NCBI GenBank assembly: GCA_003667865.1
Contig: CP033051.1
Span: 569,501-633,500, forward strand
From: Rossellomorea marisflavi
GTDB taxonomy: Bacteria > Bacillota > Bacilli > Bacillales > Bacillaceae_B
Direction: 5' to 3'
DNA: 64,000 bases
Below are positions 44,801-53,106 of the stretch, in pieces. Made by a program: the position numbers and the translations under genes. The notes beneath the pieces were generated by a model. It was given only the letters and a program-made list of their open reading frames with translations. It was not told the origin of the DNA and made no database searches. Position 1 is the first letter of the stretch, and each line of letters begins with the position of its first letter.

Positions 44801-46900
44801 ACCATCATACCCCACTGTACCTTTCCCTTCTGAGTGTTCTCCACCGTTAACAATACGAAGTAACTCTTCTGTACCTTCGTCAAATTCATGATTTCCAACC
44901 GTACCAAAATCAAAACCTATGGCTTCCATAATTTCAATTGTTGGTTCATCTTGTAATAGGGCTGAAACAGGTGAGCTGCCGCCAATCATATCACCTGCAT
45001 GAACAATAAGTGTGTTTGTATTTAATGCTTCACGTTCTTTTAAGTATGCTGCAACATAATCCATACGACCAACTGTTTCTTCTGTTCCATCATTATTTGT
45101 GTCTACTTCATAGCTTTGGTCAATTTTCCCATGCAAGTCATTTAAGCTTAAGAATTGTAGTGAGATGTTATCATCAGAACCATTTGGATCTTCATCAGTA
45201 GGAACTTCAGGTGAAGTATTACCTTCTGCTTTATATCCTAGCCCAATCGCATCTTCTTCACTCCAGAAAAATACACGTTTTTCAACAGGTATCTCTGACC
45301 ATTTCTCAGGAGATACGTACACTTTTGTATCTGAGTGACCTACATATTTATCGAATTCGTCTTGTTCATCATTCGTACGGAAAACAAAAGGTAATTCTAA
45401 TAGTGGTTTTTCAGGGTTCCAAATACCCTTTTTATGGTCCTTTGCAGCTTTAAGTGCTGCCTGGAACTCATTATAAGTTGTCTCTTCACCTATAGGCGCA
45501 ATAAAGTATGTTACGGCATACCCTTCGCGAACCATTTCTAAATTAACATTATCGCCATCAGAAGTTATGACTTGAGCTAATAAACGACCATAAGCATCTG
45601 TAGCTTCTTGTCCAATCTTTAGCGTTATCTTGTCTCCACTTTTAAGGAGCGTATTCATATATGTCTTGGCTGCTTCACCTAACTCTTTTTGATTAGCACT
45701 TATTTCTGCTCTTTCTGGATCAGAGCTACGAGCATTATATGTTTCAGGTGTATCTATATTTAAAAAACGTACTTTTGTAGAACCTAGAACAGGTGATTCA
45801 ATATTAATCGTATCTCCATCAACTACATTACTAACCGTTGCCGGGTATTCTCCAGCAGCTGATGGTGCTTCAGGTTGTTCATCAAGTAACATGATATCTG
45901 TTGCTTTACGGGGTAGAATTTGATATGAATCATATTGGCTTACTATTGCTGTAACCTCATACCATTTCCCTTCTACTAGTGAATCAATTGTATCGGTACC
46001 TTCCATCACTCGAAGTGTTGTACTGTTTAGATCTGCATCAATAATAGAGACATTGTATCCACCACCAGCCGGTGAGCTAGGTACACTCGATACATATCCT
46101 TCTACTTTTACTAGTTGTCCTTCTAAAGATTCAGCAATTGCTGAATCCTGCAGGTCTGATAGGCTGATAACTCTTGGTTGAGGAACAGCTACATTTGATT
46201 CTAGAATTTCTATAGTAGACGGAATAACTTCTTTTAATCCCTTATATTCAGCTAACTTCCCTGTTACTTTAACCATTTGACCTTCTTCAAGATCCTGAGA
46301 TGTAGAATGATAAAGATTTATTCCGGCATTGTCATCTTGAATATATGTAGATAACTTTCCGCCACCAATGGCTGAGTTGTCCGCTGTTACAATGCCTTTT
46401 ATAGTAACTACAGTATTATTTGGTAAATTGCGTGCTTCTTGGATTGTAATTGTTCCTGTTGTAGGGGGCTCTTCTGTTGTGGGTGGTTCTGTAGGTTGTC
46501 CATCAGTGAATTCAATGCTAGTCACATATTCTATAGATTCTTTTCCTGAATATACATCACGTTTCCCTGTAACGATAATCTCCTTGTTTAAAGCATCGGC
46601 ATTATTCACAGGACTAAATTGTGCTCTTTGGCCAGGTTCTAATTTCACAACAATCGATGTTGAAGAACTTGTAGAATCAGCTACCTCTAAGGCGTACTCT
46701 CCATTAAATCCTGCAATGATTACTCCTTTCATCGTCACAACAGTGCCTTGTGTCTGTGCAAGAGCCTCTTCTACACTAAGAGCTTCAGTCTCTTGTTCTG
46801 CTGCAGCTACTGTAAAAGTACTAGTAGGTGCTAGTAAGTTTGAAAAAACTAATAAAAATACTAAAACGTAAGAAAACAATTTTTGATAATTCTTTTGCAT
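41813..46900 (-). CDS. SLH-anchored YhcR-type multidomain nuclease/5'-nucleotidase
   Basis: This 1695-residue exported protein resembles Bacillus subtilis YhcR (sugar-nonspecific endonuclease/5'-nucleotidase) with additions. Order: signal peptide, three OB-fold segments (about 40-340), SNase domain (about 350-500; VVDGDTINIES, FLNIDTPETYN, DAYGRLLAQV), metallophosphatase (about 580-860; LSLNDLHGKID, GNHEFDEG, LSHMPASQSG, YAAHNHE), and 5'-nucleotidase C-terminal domain (about 890-1080; NALGNLIADGM). Then come a fourth OB segment, a Pro-rich linker, a domain shared with the 4376 protein, and three SLH repeats (1510-1695). AAGGAGG spacing favours the ATG at 46900 over 46906. It likely degrades external nucleic acid to nucleosides for uptake. 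Confidence 0.93.
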   Translation of the reverse strand: MQKNYQKLFSYVLVFLLVFSNLLAPTSTFTVAAAEQETEALSVEEALAQTQGTVVTMKGVIIAGFNGEYALEVADSTSSSTSIVVKLEPGQRAQFSPVNNADALNKEIIVTGKRDVYSGKESIEYVTSIEFTDGQPTEPPTTEEPPTTGTITIQEARNLPNNTVVTIKGIVTADNSAIGGGKLSTYIQDDNAGINLYHSTSQDLEEGQMVKVTGKLAEYKGLKEVIPSTIEILESNVAVPQPRVISLSDLQDSAIAESLEGQLVKVEGYVSSVPSSPAGGGYNVSIIDADLNSTTLRVMEGTDTIDSLVEGKWYEVTAIVSQYDSYQILPRKATDIMLLDEQPEAPSAAGEYPATVSNVVDGDTINIESPVLGSTKVRFLNIDTPETYNARSSDPERAEISANQKELGEAAKTYMNTLLKSGDKITLKIGQEATDAYGRLLAQVITSDGDNVNLEMVREGYAVTYFIAPIGEETTYNEFQAALKAAKDHKKGIWNPEKPLLELPFVFRTNDEQDEFDKYVGHSDTKVYVSPEKWSEIPVEKRVFFWSEEDAIGLGYKAEGNTSPEVPTDEDPNGSDDNISLQFLSLNDLHGKIDQSYEVDTNNDGTEETVGRMDYVAAYLKEREALNTNTLIVHAGDMIGGSSPVSALLQDEPTIEIMEAIGFDFGTVGNHEFDEGTEELLRIVNGGEHSEGKGTVGYDGIDFPTLCANCMSKETHEPILPPYAIYEVEGVKVGFIGVNTKATATMVIPSGIEDIYFSDEATAVDKAVEELQSQGIEAIIVLSHMPASQSGTSATGDAANLANSVNDAVDIIYAAHNHEIVNAMVDNKLIVQALDYGKAFADVDIEIDPTTKDIVKKQAEIVYVDQSSVTPDPTVAAILAKYEEQVAPIMNEVIGVTEYELLGGYGTKGEVGDNALGNLIADGMAWVMNSDFALMNGGGIRDNINAGEITWEELFNVQPFGNTLVKLDITGAELEQIINAQISAQYGPDVSVGGFKYTWDGSTNRVVDLFLPDGSKVDPAGNYTITVNNFMYEKENDSYKLRALGENPVQGPIDLDATVDFVKSFNNQPLKYVAEGRISEIIPEPGEDLGNVTIAEARSADLGTVVTVEAVVTSTPGAWGSKGFYIQDGTSGAYVFETDSHDVVIGDKITVTAETRSYNGEFQLADVSSLEKVETSNVPPAKVVSPIGVNSSNEGELVKIQGVKITNLVETNSYGTFEFTATKGEESVLVRVDNRTGLKFDNFSFKEGNVVDVIGVSGQFNGTIQLKPRMVEDIMEAEETSEPENPTPPVVTPTPTPAPEPDEEEETPPTKGEVKLENGASRVENGVQKVDGTKAAEAIAAAKEKVEKVSVELNKAAQSVELPVNIFVKLKENNEKAAIEIKSEKASYTLPISELNLEANAKNVEIIVKEVSAPSGFDSGKLVSAVIDFSVVVKSDNRDETVSRFTQYVSRTITIPSTVNPARAVAVRIQSDGSFTAIPTVFEGNSAVIKSRTNSQYAIIEVEKTFSDVNNGANWAEAYIETLSSKQIVFGKTADLYAPDANMTRGEFAALIARSLGLSPTGNYNGQFTDVSGNEAVNKHGEIMAAFEAGIIKGRADGSFKPGDQITRAEAAIMIARALEFVGYDETKLDATKDTKVFVDSNSISATSKDSIELVSQAGIMNGMSGGVFKPNDYTKRDQLAKIIAETLKFVELMN

Positions 46901-47055
46901 TTCCATCCTCCTTAGTAGGTTTTTTCATGCATTTTATATACTAAAGATGAATTGTTAACTGAATTTATAGATAATATTAATTTTCTTTCAATATTTAAAA
47001 TAGGTATTTCAGACTACATAAGTAACAATATTTTACATATCGATGCTAAAATCCT

Positions 47056-47122
47056 TATTTTCCAATAAAAAAACTTTAGTTTCCTTTTTGCCTCAAACCC
47101 CATTTCTATTTATTGGAAAATA
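47056..47122. repeat. 14-bp perfect inverted repeat, 39-bp spacer
   Basis: TATTTTCCAATAAA (47056-47069) and TTTATTGGAAAATA (47109-47122) lie in the 517-bp gap between the giant nuclease gene and murB. An operator or transcript hairpin is possible. The rest of the gap is AT-rich and holds only the murB promoter. Confidence 0.6.
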
Positions 47123-47330
47123 ATAGTTTACACTCCGTTTACATTGTAATTAACTGGTAAACTCGAACACGAACTTAACATACACCTCCCCTTAAGAAAC
47201 ACGCCAAAATGATTATGAAAATTTATCATTTAAATATTTTCTTTTATCTAACCACTCTATATGTATAGATATTTTCTCCATTACCATATACTTCAACAAG
47301 GAAAGAGAATAAAAATAGTGCGAATTCAGG

Positions 47331-47360
47331 TTTAACTTCTGCCCAATTTTCTCATATAAT
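47331..47360 (+). promoter_or_regulatory. Probable sigma-A promoter of murB
   Basis: TTTAAC and TATAAT with an 18-bp spacer lie about 64 bp before the start codon. The -10 box is a perfect consensus; the -35 box is weak. Confidence 0.6.
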
Positions 47361-47423
47361 GAAACAGGGGCATCTACACGACGATGTTCAGACGAAAATA
47401 CTAACGGTATAGGACTGAGTTAA

Positions 47424-48341
47424 ATGAAAAACGAGACGATACTTAAAAAACTCCAGACTGTTATGGACCCATCGAATATAAAAACAAACGAACTTTTACG
47501 AAATCATTTATATACGAAGCTTGGTGGGAAGGCGGATTTTTTCGTAACACCGACGACTTATGAGGAAGTACAAAATGTTGTAAAGCTGTCTTTAGAAGAA
47601 GATTTCCCCTTCACTTTACTAGGAAATGGTTCAAATCTTATTGTTAAGGACGGCGGAATTCGCGGTGTCGTTCTTCACCTCAAGCATTTTAGTGAGATCA
47701 AACGAGACGAAAATGAGATGATTGCTCAAAGTGGTGCTGCAATCATTGAAGTCTCTCGAAAAGCATTAGATGAGAAGCTTTCTGGACTTGAGTTTGCTTG
47801 TGGAATCCCTGGGACGGTCGGAGGTGCTCTCTATATGAATGCAGGAGCTTATGGCGGTGAGATTTGCGATGTGTTAGACCATGCCCTTGTTGTGGATCGT
47901 GAAGGCAACATAGTAAAGCGTACGGCCGAAGAGCTCGATCTAAGCTACCGCCACAGTAATATCGCTGAAAAAGGGGATATTGTTCTAGAAGCAACCTTCA
48001 AGTTAAAGCCAGGCAATTATGAAGAGATTAAAGCAATTATGGATGATCTTACATTTAAGCGTGAATCAAAACAGCCCCTCGAATATCCGTCTTGCGGGAG
48101 TGTCTTCAAACGCCCACCAGGCTATTTTGCAGGAAAACTGATTCAAGACAGTGAGCTTCAAGGAACCAATTTTGGTGGAGCAGAAGTGTCGACAAAGCAT
48201 GCTGGGTTTATTGTGAATAAGGATAACGCATCTGCAAAGGATTATATTACTCTCATTGAACATGTTCAAAAGACGGTTCATGAAAAATATGGTGTAATGT
48301 TGGAGCGAGAGGTTCGAATTATTGGAGAAGATTTAGAATAA
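47424..48341 (+). CDS. murB: UDP-N-acetylenolpyruvoylglucosamine reductase
   Basis: This flavoenzyme reduces the enolpyruvyl group with NADPH to give UDP-MurNAc, the second committed step of peptidoglycan precursor synthesis. The 305-residue protein shows the FAD-binding part (LGNGSNLIVKDGGIRGVVL), CGIPGTVGGALYMNAGAYGG, and the catalytic Ser in YPSCGSVFKRPPG with GLU partner in MLEREVRI. It belongs to the type without the extra E. coli insert (MurB type II). A second MurB copy elsewhere is common in Bacillus. The ATG is preceded by AGGA. It is not in a dcw cluster here. Confidence 0.95.
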   Translation: MKNETILKKLQTVMDPSNIKTNELLRNHLYTKLGGKADFFVTPTTYEEVQNVVKLSLEEDFPFTLLGNGSNLIVKDGGIRGVVLHLKHFSEIKRDENEMIAQSGAAIIEVSRKALDEKLSGLEFACGIPGTVGGALYMNAGAYGGEICDVLDHALVVDREGNIVKRTAEELDLSYRHSNIAEKGDIVLEATFKLKPGNYEEIKAIMDDLTFKRESKQPLEYPSCGSVFKRPPGYFAGKLIQDSELQGTNFGGAEVSTKHAGFIVNKDNASAKDYITLIEHVQKTVHEKYGVMLEREVRIIGEDLE

Positions 48342-48444
48342 TAGCAGCGGGGTGCTTAGTGGCATTCCGCTTTTCTTTTTTGGTTTATTTTTACATATAC
48401 CTTTTTTTACAATGTGTTACACTATGGACAAGGAGGTGTTAAAT

Positions 48445-48744
48445 TTGGATCATGTATTACAAGCTATAAAGGAACTTCAAAATCAAATCGGTGAATTGGA
48501 TTCTAAAATTGACAAACTGGATCGTAATACGAATGAGCGGTTTGACCGTTTAGAAGGTCGCATGGATCAATTCGAAGGACGGATGAACAATTTTGAAGGT
48601 TGCATGAACAATTTTGAAAGCAGAATGGAACGTTTAGAAAGAAACCAACACGATATTCTCGATAACATTAACACATTAATTAAGGAAAACTGGGCCCACA
48701 AAAAAGAACTTCACAAAGTAAAAGAACGAATCGGAATGGAATAA
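48445..48744 (+). CDS. Coiled-coil protein with heptad duplications (99 aa)
   Basis: This small soluble protein is almost entirely a coiled coil with regular Leu/Ile/Phe spacing (VLQAIKELQNQIGELDSKID). A central run of near-identical heptads (FEGRMNN, FEGCMNN, FESRMER) is encoded by 21-bp direct repeats. The open frame extends back to 48352, but AAGGAGGTG sits 6 bases before a TTG at 48445, which I take as the start; the upstream hydrophobic codons are then leader. Similar proteins are common in Bacillaceae without known roles. Confidence 0.8.
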   Translation: MDHVLQAIKELQNQIGELDSKIDKLDRNTNERFDRLEGRMDQFEGRMNNFEGCMNNFESRMERLERNQHDILDNINTLIKENWAHKKELHKVKERIGME

Positions 48745-48778
48745 TCCTCATCGTCACCTCATTAAAAAAATCCAATAA

Positions 48779-48826
48779 AAAATGAGCAGCGTGTGTGTTC
48801 ATTAGCACACCCTGCTCATTTTATTT
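48779..48826. terminator. Terminator between coiled-coil and glutamate dehydrogenase genes
   Basis: AAAATGAGCAG and CTGCTCATTTT pair, with an inner GTGTG/CACAC stem, then TATTTTT. It serves both convergent genes. Confidence 0.88.
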
Positions 48827-50206
48827 TTAGTACAGTTTCCCTTGACGATACAATACCGTCGATAGCTTCATAACGGAGTGAATATAACAGTTTTGGCGTA
48901 ATGGGAACGGATCACCAAAATATAGCGGCAAAATCGTATCCATCGTACGCATCATTTTATCATATAACAGCTTAAAGACTTGCTCCTCTGTATAAAATTG
49001 TGTTTCACGTCCCTGTAGCCACTCAAAATAAGATACAATGACCCCACCAGCATTGGCAAGAATGTCTGGTATAATAATGACCCCTTGATCACTAAGGGCT
49101 TTATCTGCCTCTGCTGTAACTGGTGCATTGGCACCCTCGACAATAATGTTTGCTTTAATTTGGTCAACATTATTTTTATGGATTTGGTCCTCTAATGCGG
49201 CTAGCATTAATACATCAACATCTAAGTACAGTACCTTTTCTCGATCCTCAATTGTTGCTTTTACACCTGCCTGTTCTAGTTGCTCTTCTGTTGTCGGAAG
49301 GTCTCCTCTATTTTTACTTGTATATTGAATTAAAGCAGGGATGTCTAGACCTTCTTGGTTTACAAGTGTCACGTTTCGATCACTTACTGCCACCACTTTA
49401 TTTTGAAGATACTGACAGCGGTCAGCTTCAAGTGCCGCTACTGATCCTACATTACCAAAGCCCTGTACAGCGAGCTTCAACGGCTTCTCCTCAAAGTCCA
49501 ATAATGTTTTCGCAAAAATATTATCTGTGTTAGTAAGCAGATTTTTTTGATCGTTTATAAAGTCATGAAGCATATAGCGTAGTGAAAAGTACACTCCTTT
49601 TCCGGTTGCTTCTCTTCTCCCTAAGGAACCGCCATTTACAACACTTTTACCTGTGAAGCTTCCTCGATATGGGGTACCTGGACGGATGCTCTTATATTCC
49701 GCCATCATCCAGTCCATTTCTCGTTCCCCTGATCCCATGTCAGGAGCAGGTATGTCCTTATCTGGACCAATGATATCACTAAAGTATTGGACATATTTTT
49801 TCGAAATAAGATGGAGCTCTTTTTCGGTGAAGTCTCTCGGATTGATGACGACTCCTCCCTTGCCTCCACCGAACGGAACATCATGAAGAGCATTTTTCAA
49901 GGTCATAAGTGAAGCTAGATTTACAACCTCGTCCTCATTCACGGATTCATGAAATCGAATTCCCCCTTTGTACGGTCCCATTGCATTGTTGTGTTGTACA
50001 CGGAATGCAGGTATACGCACAACCTTATTACCTTCTAATGGAATTCTCAGAAAAGATTTATGTATATGGTTCGGGGTAGACAGAATTGCGGCAAGTGAGG
50101 TAAATGCTTGTGTTCGAACATCCCCCTGACAATCTGGTAAAAATGATTCGTCTTCTAATAATGCATCTAATGATTTCTGGACAATTGACCTTGTTTGGCT
50201 TGACAT
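48827..50206 (-). CDS. Glutamate dehydrogenase
   Basis: This enzyme interconverts glutamate and 2-oxoglutarate plus ammonia with NAD(P). Glu/Leu/Phe/Val-dehydrogenase motifs are complete: substrate Lys in GPYKGGIRFH, catalytic Lys in VPFGGGKGGVVINP, Asp in IPAPDMGSGEREMDWM, and the nucleotide-binding VQGFGNVGSVAA. The protein is longer than GudB/RocG because of an insert around residues 215-245 (DFINDQKNLLTNTDNIFAKT), typical of a distinct bacterial subgroup. Frames reach 50245; AGGAGGA suits either the ATG at 50218 (too close) or at 50206 (12 bases), so the start is a compromise. Cofactor preference is not clear. Confidence 0.92.
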   Translation of the reverse strand: MSSQTRSIVQKSLDALLEDESFLPDCQGDVRTQAFTSLAAILSTPNHIHKSFLRIPLEGNKVVRIPAFRVQHNNAMGPYKGGIRFHESVNEDEVVNLASLMTLKNALHDVPFGGGKGGVVINPRDFTEKELHLISKKYVQYFSDIIGPDKDIPAPDMGSGEREMDWMMAEYKSIRPGTPYRGSFTGKSVVNGGSLGRREATGKGVYFSLRYMLHDFINDQKNLLTNTDNIFAKTLLDFEEKPLKLAVQGFGNVGSVAALEADRCQYLQNKVVAVSDRNVTLVNQEGLDIPALIQYTSKNRGDLPTTEEQLEQAGVKATIEDREKVLYLDVDVLMLAALEDQIHKNNVDQIKANIIVEGANAPVTAEADKALSDQGVIIIPDILANAGGVIVSYFEWLQGRETQFYTEEQVFKLLYDKMMRTMDTILPLYFGDPFPLRQNCYIHSVMKLSTVLYRQGKLY

Positions 50207-50491
50207 ACTGTCGATCATTCCTCCTTTAATATATAGAGCTATCAAATAACAATACCCTTATTCTGATTGTATAAACAGATTGACTTATATATGAGAGACT
50301 TTTTTACAAATAAATGGTTTGAGATAGCTCTCCAGACATTTATCCGTGAATTTCCCTCTAATAGCCTTGTATTTCGCTATTATAATAGATTCTCTCCAAA
50401 GAGAAATTTAATATACATTTCCTCTTACAAATCTACCATTTTAATTCCATATTTTAGAGAGTGTAGTATAATAATTGCGGGAGGTTTTACA

Positions 50492-51946
50492 ATGAAACTA
50501 GTAACTCGTATCACAATCGTATTTATGTTTTTACTGGCTGGCTCGACGTTAAGCGCACAAGCTAGTACTTTTCCTGATGTTAATGAGAGTGAAAGATTTT
50601 ACGATGAAATTATGTATCTAGTGGGGAAAAATGTCATTCAAGGATACCCTAGTGGTCAGTTTGGTCCTGATGATTACGTTACTCGTTCTGCTGCTGCTAT
50701 TATGATTGGCCGTGTGCTTGATTATAATGGTGCACAAGCTGATACTAGTTTTCCAGATGTACCGAAGTCAAACAAAGCCTCTGGATATATTCAAAAGGCT
50801 TATGAAAACAATATTATTCAAGGCTTCCCTGATGGCACGTTTCGTCCAGATGAAATTGTAACTCGAGAGCAGATGGCTATTTTCCTAGCAAGAGCATTTG
50901 ACCTTACGGAAGAGGAAGTTGTTCCTTTTAACGATATTTCCGTTCAAATGAAATCATTTTCATCCATACGTAAGGTGATTGCCTTTGGAGTTACTGAAGG
51001 ATATCCAAATGGGACATTCCAGCCAACAACAAAGCTAACACGTGCTCAATTTTCAGCATTTCTTGCTCGAGCAACAAGCGATGAATTCCGCTTACATGTC
51101 AAAACATGCGGATATGATGCTACAACAAAGCAAAATCCAAATAAACAAATGATGAATTGCTTACTAACAAAAGCAGCACTTGATGCTTCTAGTCCAATTC
51201 CGCCAGAGATTGTAAAGGCTGTTGCCTCTGTTGAAAGTAGCTGGACACAATTTAAAGCAAATGGAGAGCCGAATATAAGTGCAGACGGTGGAATTGGGGT
51301 CATGCAGATTACAAATACGACGGGTTATGATGTAGAACGTCTTAAGCATGATGTTCAATACAATATTGAGACTGGAATTGAGTTTTTACTAAAAAATTTC
51401 AACCGAATGGATCTACCAAGAATAAATGACCATGATCCTACTAAGCTAGAAAGCTGGTATTTTGCTGTTATGGCTTATAATGGAACAAAGGCAGAAAACA
51501 GTCCTTTTTACCAAGAAACTGGTGAGAGAAACACTGATGCCTATCAAGAAAAAGTGTACCGTGAGCTTCAAAACTTTGGATTACTTGATACAAGAGCTTC
51601 GGACATCCCGATGACGAAGACTGACTTTGTCTATAACGAAGGGACAAACTATACGATTAATTTTCAAAAGAAAAACTACCTCTTAGATGGTACACGTACA
51701 TCAACGAAACAATTATTTAAGACCGGAGATATCGTTCATTACAACGGTTCTGGTCTTCGTGCGAATGCATCTACTCAAAGCACGTTAACGGCAACAACTT
51801 CTTCTGATTCCATGACGATACTTGGGGCACCCGTTTATGATGAACGAACAGATTCTACAAATCAATTTGTTTGGTATCCTGTAGAGGTTGTTAAAAATGG
51901 TAAAACGATTCGTGGTTATATTGCGTCCTATTTAATTGTTAAGTAA
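50492..51946 (+). CDS. SLH-anchored lytic transglycosylase-like exoprotein
   Basis: This 484-residue exported protein has a signal peptide (MKLVTRITIVFMFLLAGSTL), three SLH repeats (about 25-195), an SLT/lysozyme-like domain (about 205-370) and a C-terminal SH3-like segment (about 390-484). The catalytic Glu is in KAVASVESSWTQF, and the domain continues with ADGGIGVMQITNTTGYD and WYFAVMAYNGT, all typical of Slt-type transglycosylases that cut the glycan strand. The frame opens at 50267, but the only good ribosome site (GGGAGG) precedes the ATG at 50492. It is divergent from the glutamate dehydrogenase gene. Confidence 0.9.
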   Translation: MKLVTRITIVFMFLLAGSTLSAQASTFPDVNESERFYDEIMYLVGKNVIQGYPSGQFGPDDYVTRSAAAIMIGRVLDYNGAQADTSFPDVPKSNKASGYIQKAYENNIIQGFPDGTFRPDEIVTREQMAIFLARAFDLTEEEVVPFNDISVQMKSFSSIRKVIAFGVTEGYPNGTFQPTTKLTRAQFSAFLARATSDEFRLHVKTCGYDATTKQNPNKQMMNCLLTKAALDASSPIPPEIVKAVASVESSWTQFKANGEPNISADGGIGVMQITNTTGYDVERLKHDVQYNIETGIEFLLKNFNRMDLPRINDHDPTKLESWYFAVMAYNGTKAENSPFYQETGERNTDAYQEKVYRELQNFGLLDTRASDIPMTKTDFVYNEGTNYTINFQKKNYLLDGTRTSTKQLFKTGDIVHYNGSGLRANASTQSTLTATTSSDSMTILGAPVYDERTDSTNQFVWYPVEVVKNGKTIRGYIASYLIVK

Positions 51947-51953
51947 ATAGAAT

Positions 51954-52020
51954 AGGTTGTCCGATTTTCAGGGGGAAATACTCATTAGATGAGCATGTTC
52001 ACCCTTTCGGACAACCTTCT
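51954..52020. terminator. Long-loop terminator between convergent genes
   Basis: AGGTTGTCCGA and TCGGACAACCT are perfect 11-bp arms around a 42-base loop that contains a smaller CTCAT/ATGAG hairpin; TCTTTATTT follows. Confidence 0.75.
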
Positions 52021-52024
52021 TTAT

Positions 52025-52738
52025 TTACATCAATGGCTTGGCATGTTCAACTTCTCCGTTGTATAGCAGATATTCACCTGTCATCACAAACCCTTTTTGA
52101 CTTTGTAGTGTGACTTGTGTGGTGTCGGAGTAGGATTGACCTTCAAAAGACATCGTTTGAGATATTTCATACGTTACTTTCTTTGAATCACCATTTAAGA
52201 CCTTCACAGAAACAGAAGACTGAGTAGTACTTGCTTCTCCTGGATAATGTGATTTGTGAGTAATATCATAATGTTGAACAGCACCCACTTCTAAAGGATA
52301 CGCAATCATTAGATGTCGTTCGCCTTCATAATCTATCTCGTACAAGCCTGTTTGATCCTCGTAATATGAAAAAGTAGTTGGTTCAGAGCCGATTATTCCG
52401 ATTGTCCCCTGAACAAACCCATCACTAATTTGTTCATAGTTGATAACCAAGTCTCCAAAATCTTGTGGTTGTTGATTACCCTGTGTAAAGTACGCTGCCG
52501 TTGATTGCTTTGGTAAAAAACTCGGAACATGTTGTTTTGAGTTTATTGCTTGCGTTGTGTTTAAAGTCTCTGTAGCCTTAACCGTAGTAGCATTGGAAAT
52601 CGAGGTATTTAGTGCGAGACGCTTCCATGCATTTTCAGAATCAGAAGTAGAATCGTAGTTGATTACGGGAGCATGCGAACTAAACCCAATAAACAGTAGT
52701 AGTAATATTGTTACAATTGCTGATTTTTTTAACACCAT
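52025..52738 (-). CDS. Secreted protein of unknown function
   Basis: I do not recognise this 237-residue protein. It has a signal peptide or anchor (MVLKKSAIVTILLLLFIGFS), a Thr/Asn/Ser-rich spacer (about 30-90) and a beta-rich C-terminal domain (about 90-237) with no cysteine and no clear catalytic motif. The start has GGAGTGGAG upstream. It stands between the transglycosylase gene (convergent) and a long-armed family A repeat. Confidence 0.75.
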   Translation of the reverse strand: MVLKKSAIVTILLLLFIGFSSHAPVINYDSTSDSENAWKRLALNTSISNATTVKATETLNTTQAINSKQHVPSFLPKQSTAAYFTQGNQQPQDFGDLVINYEQISDGFVQGTIGIIGSEPTTFSYYEDQTGLYEIDYEGERHLMIAYPLEVGAVQHYDITHKSHYPGEASTTQSSVSVKVLNGDSKKVTYEISQTMSFEGQSYSDTTQVTLQSQKGFVMTGEYLLYNGEVEHAKPLM

Positions 52739-52896
52739 GTATCTCCACTCCTCAATACCCCTAATATATTCTATAAAACATACCTTATGTTAAAATATAA
52801 TCGTTCAATACTATAGCTATTCAAATCATCCAAAAGTATGACTATATTTTTCAGTTACAATTAGAATACCCACCTTTGTACAGGCTTAAACGACTT

Positions 52897-53003
52897 TAGA
52901 GGGACGGACCTCTAGTTTTTTTGAAAGACCGAACTATAGTACTATGAATCTACTAACTCAAGTTGTGATATTGTGCTTTTTATACTAGAGGTCCGTCCCT
53001 CTA
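52897..53003. repeat. Family A element with 20-bp arms and long centre (MITE-like)
   Basis: TAGAGGGACGGACCTCTAGT and its exact reverse complement at 52984-53003 enclose a 67-bp AT-rich centre. This is the longest-armed copy in the window. It lies in the 370-bp gap upstream of the SLH-CAP gene, not at a stop codon. Confidence 0.9.
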
Positions 53004-53106
53004 GCTTCTCTAGTTATTTTTTCATGATTCGCTAGACTCTTTTGCTAGATTCAGTAGTAGATTACTATAGAAGAGAGACTACTTCAGAATGAGAGGAGCA
53101 CATCAA

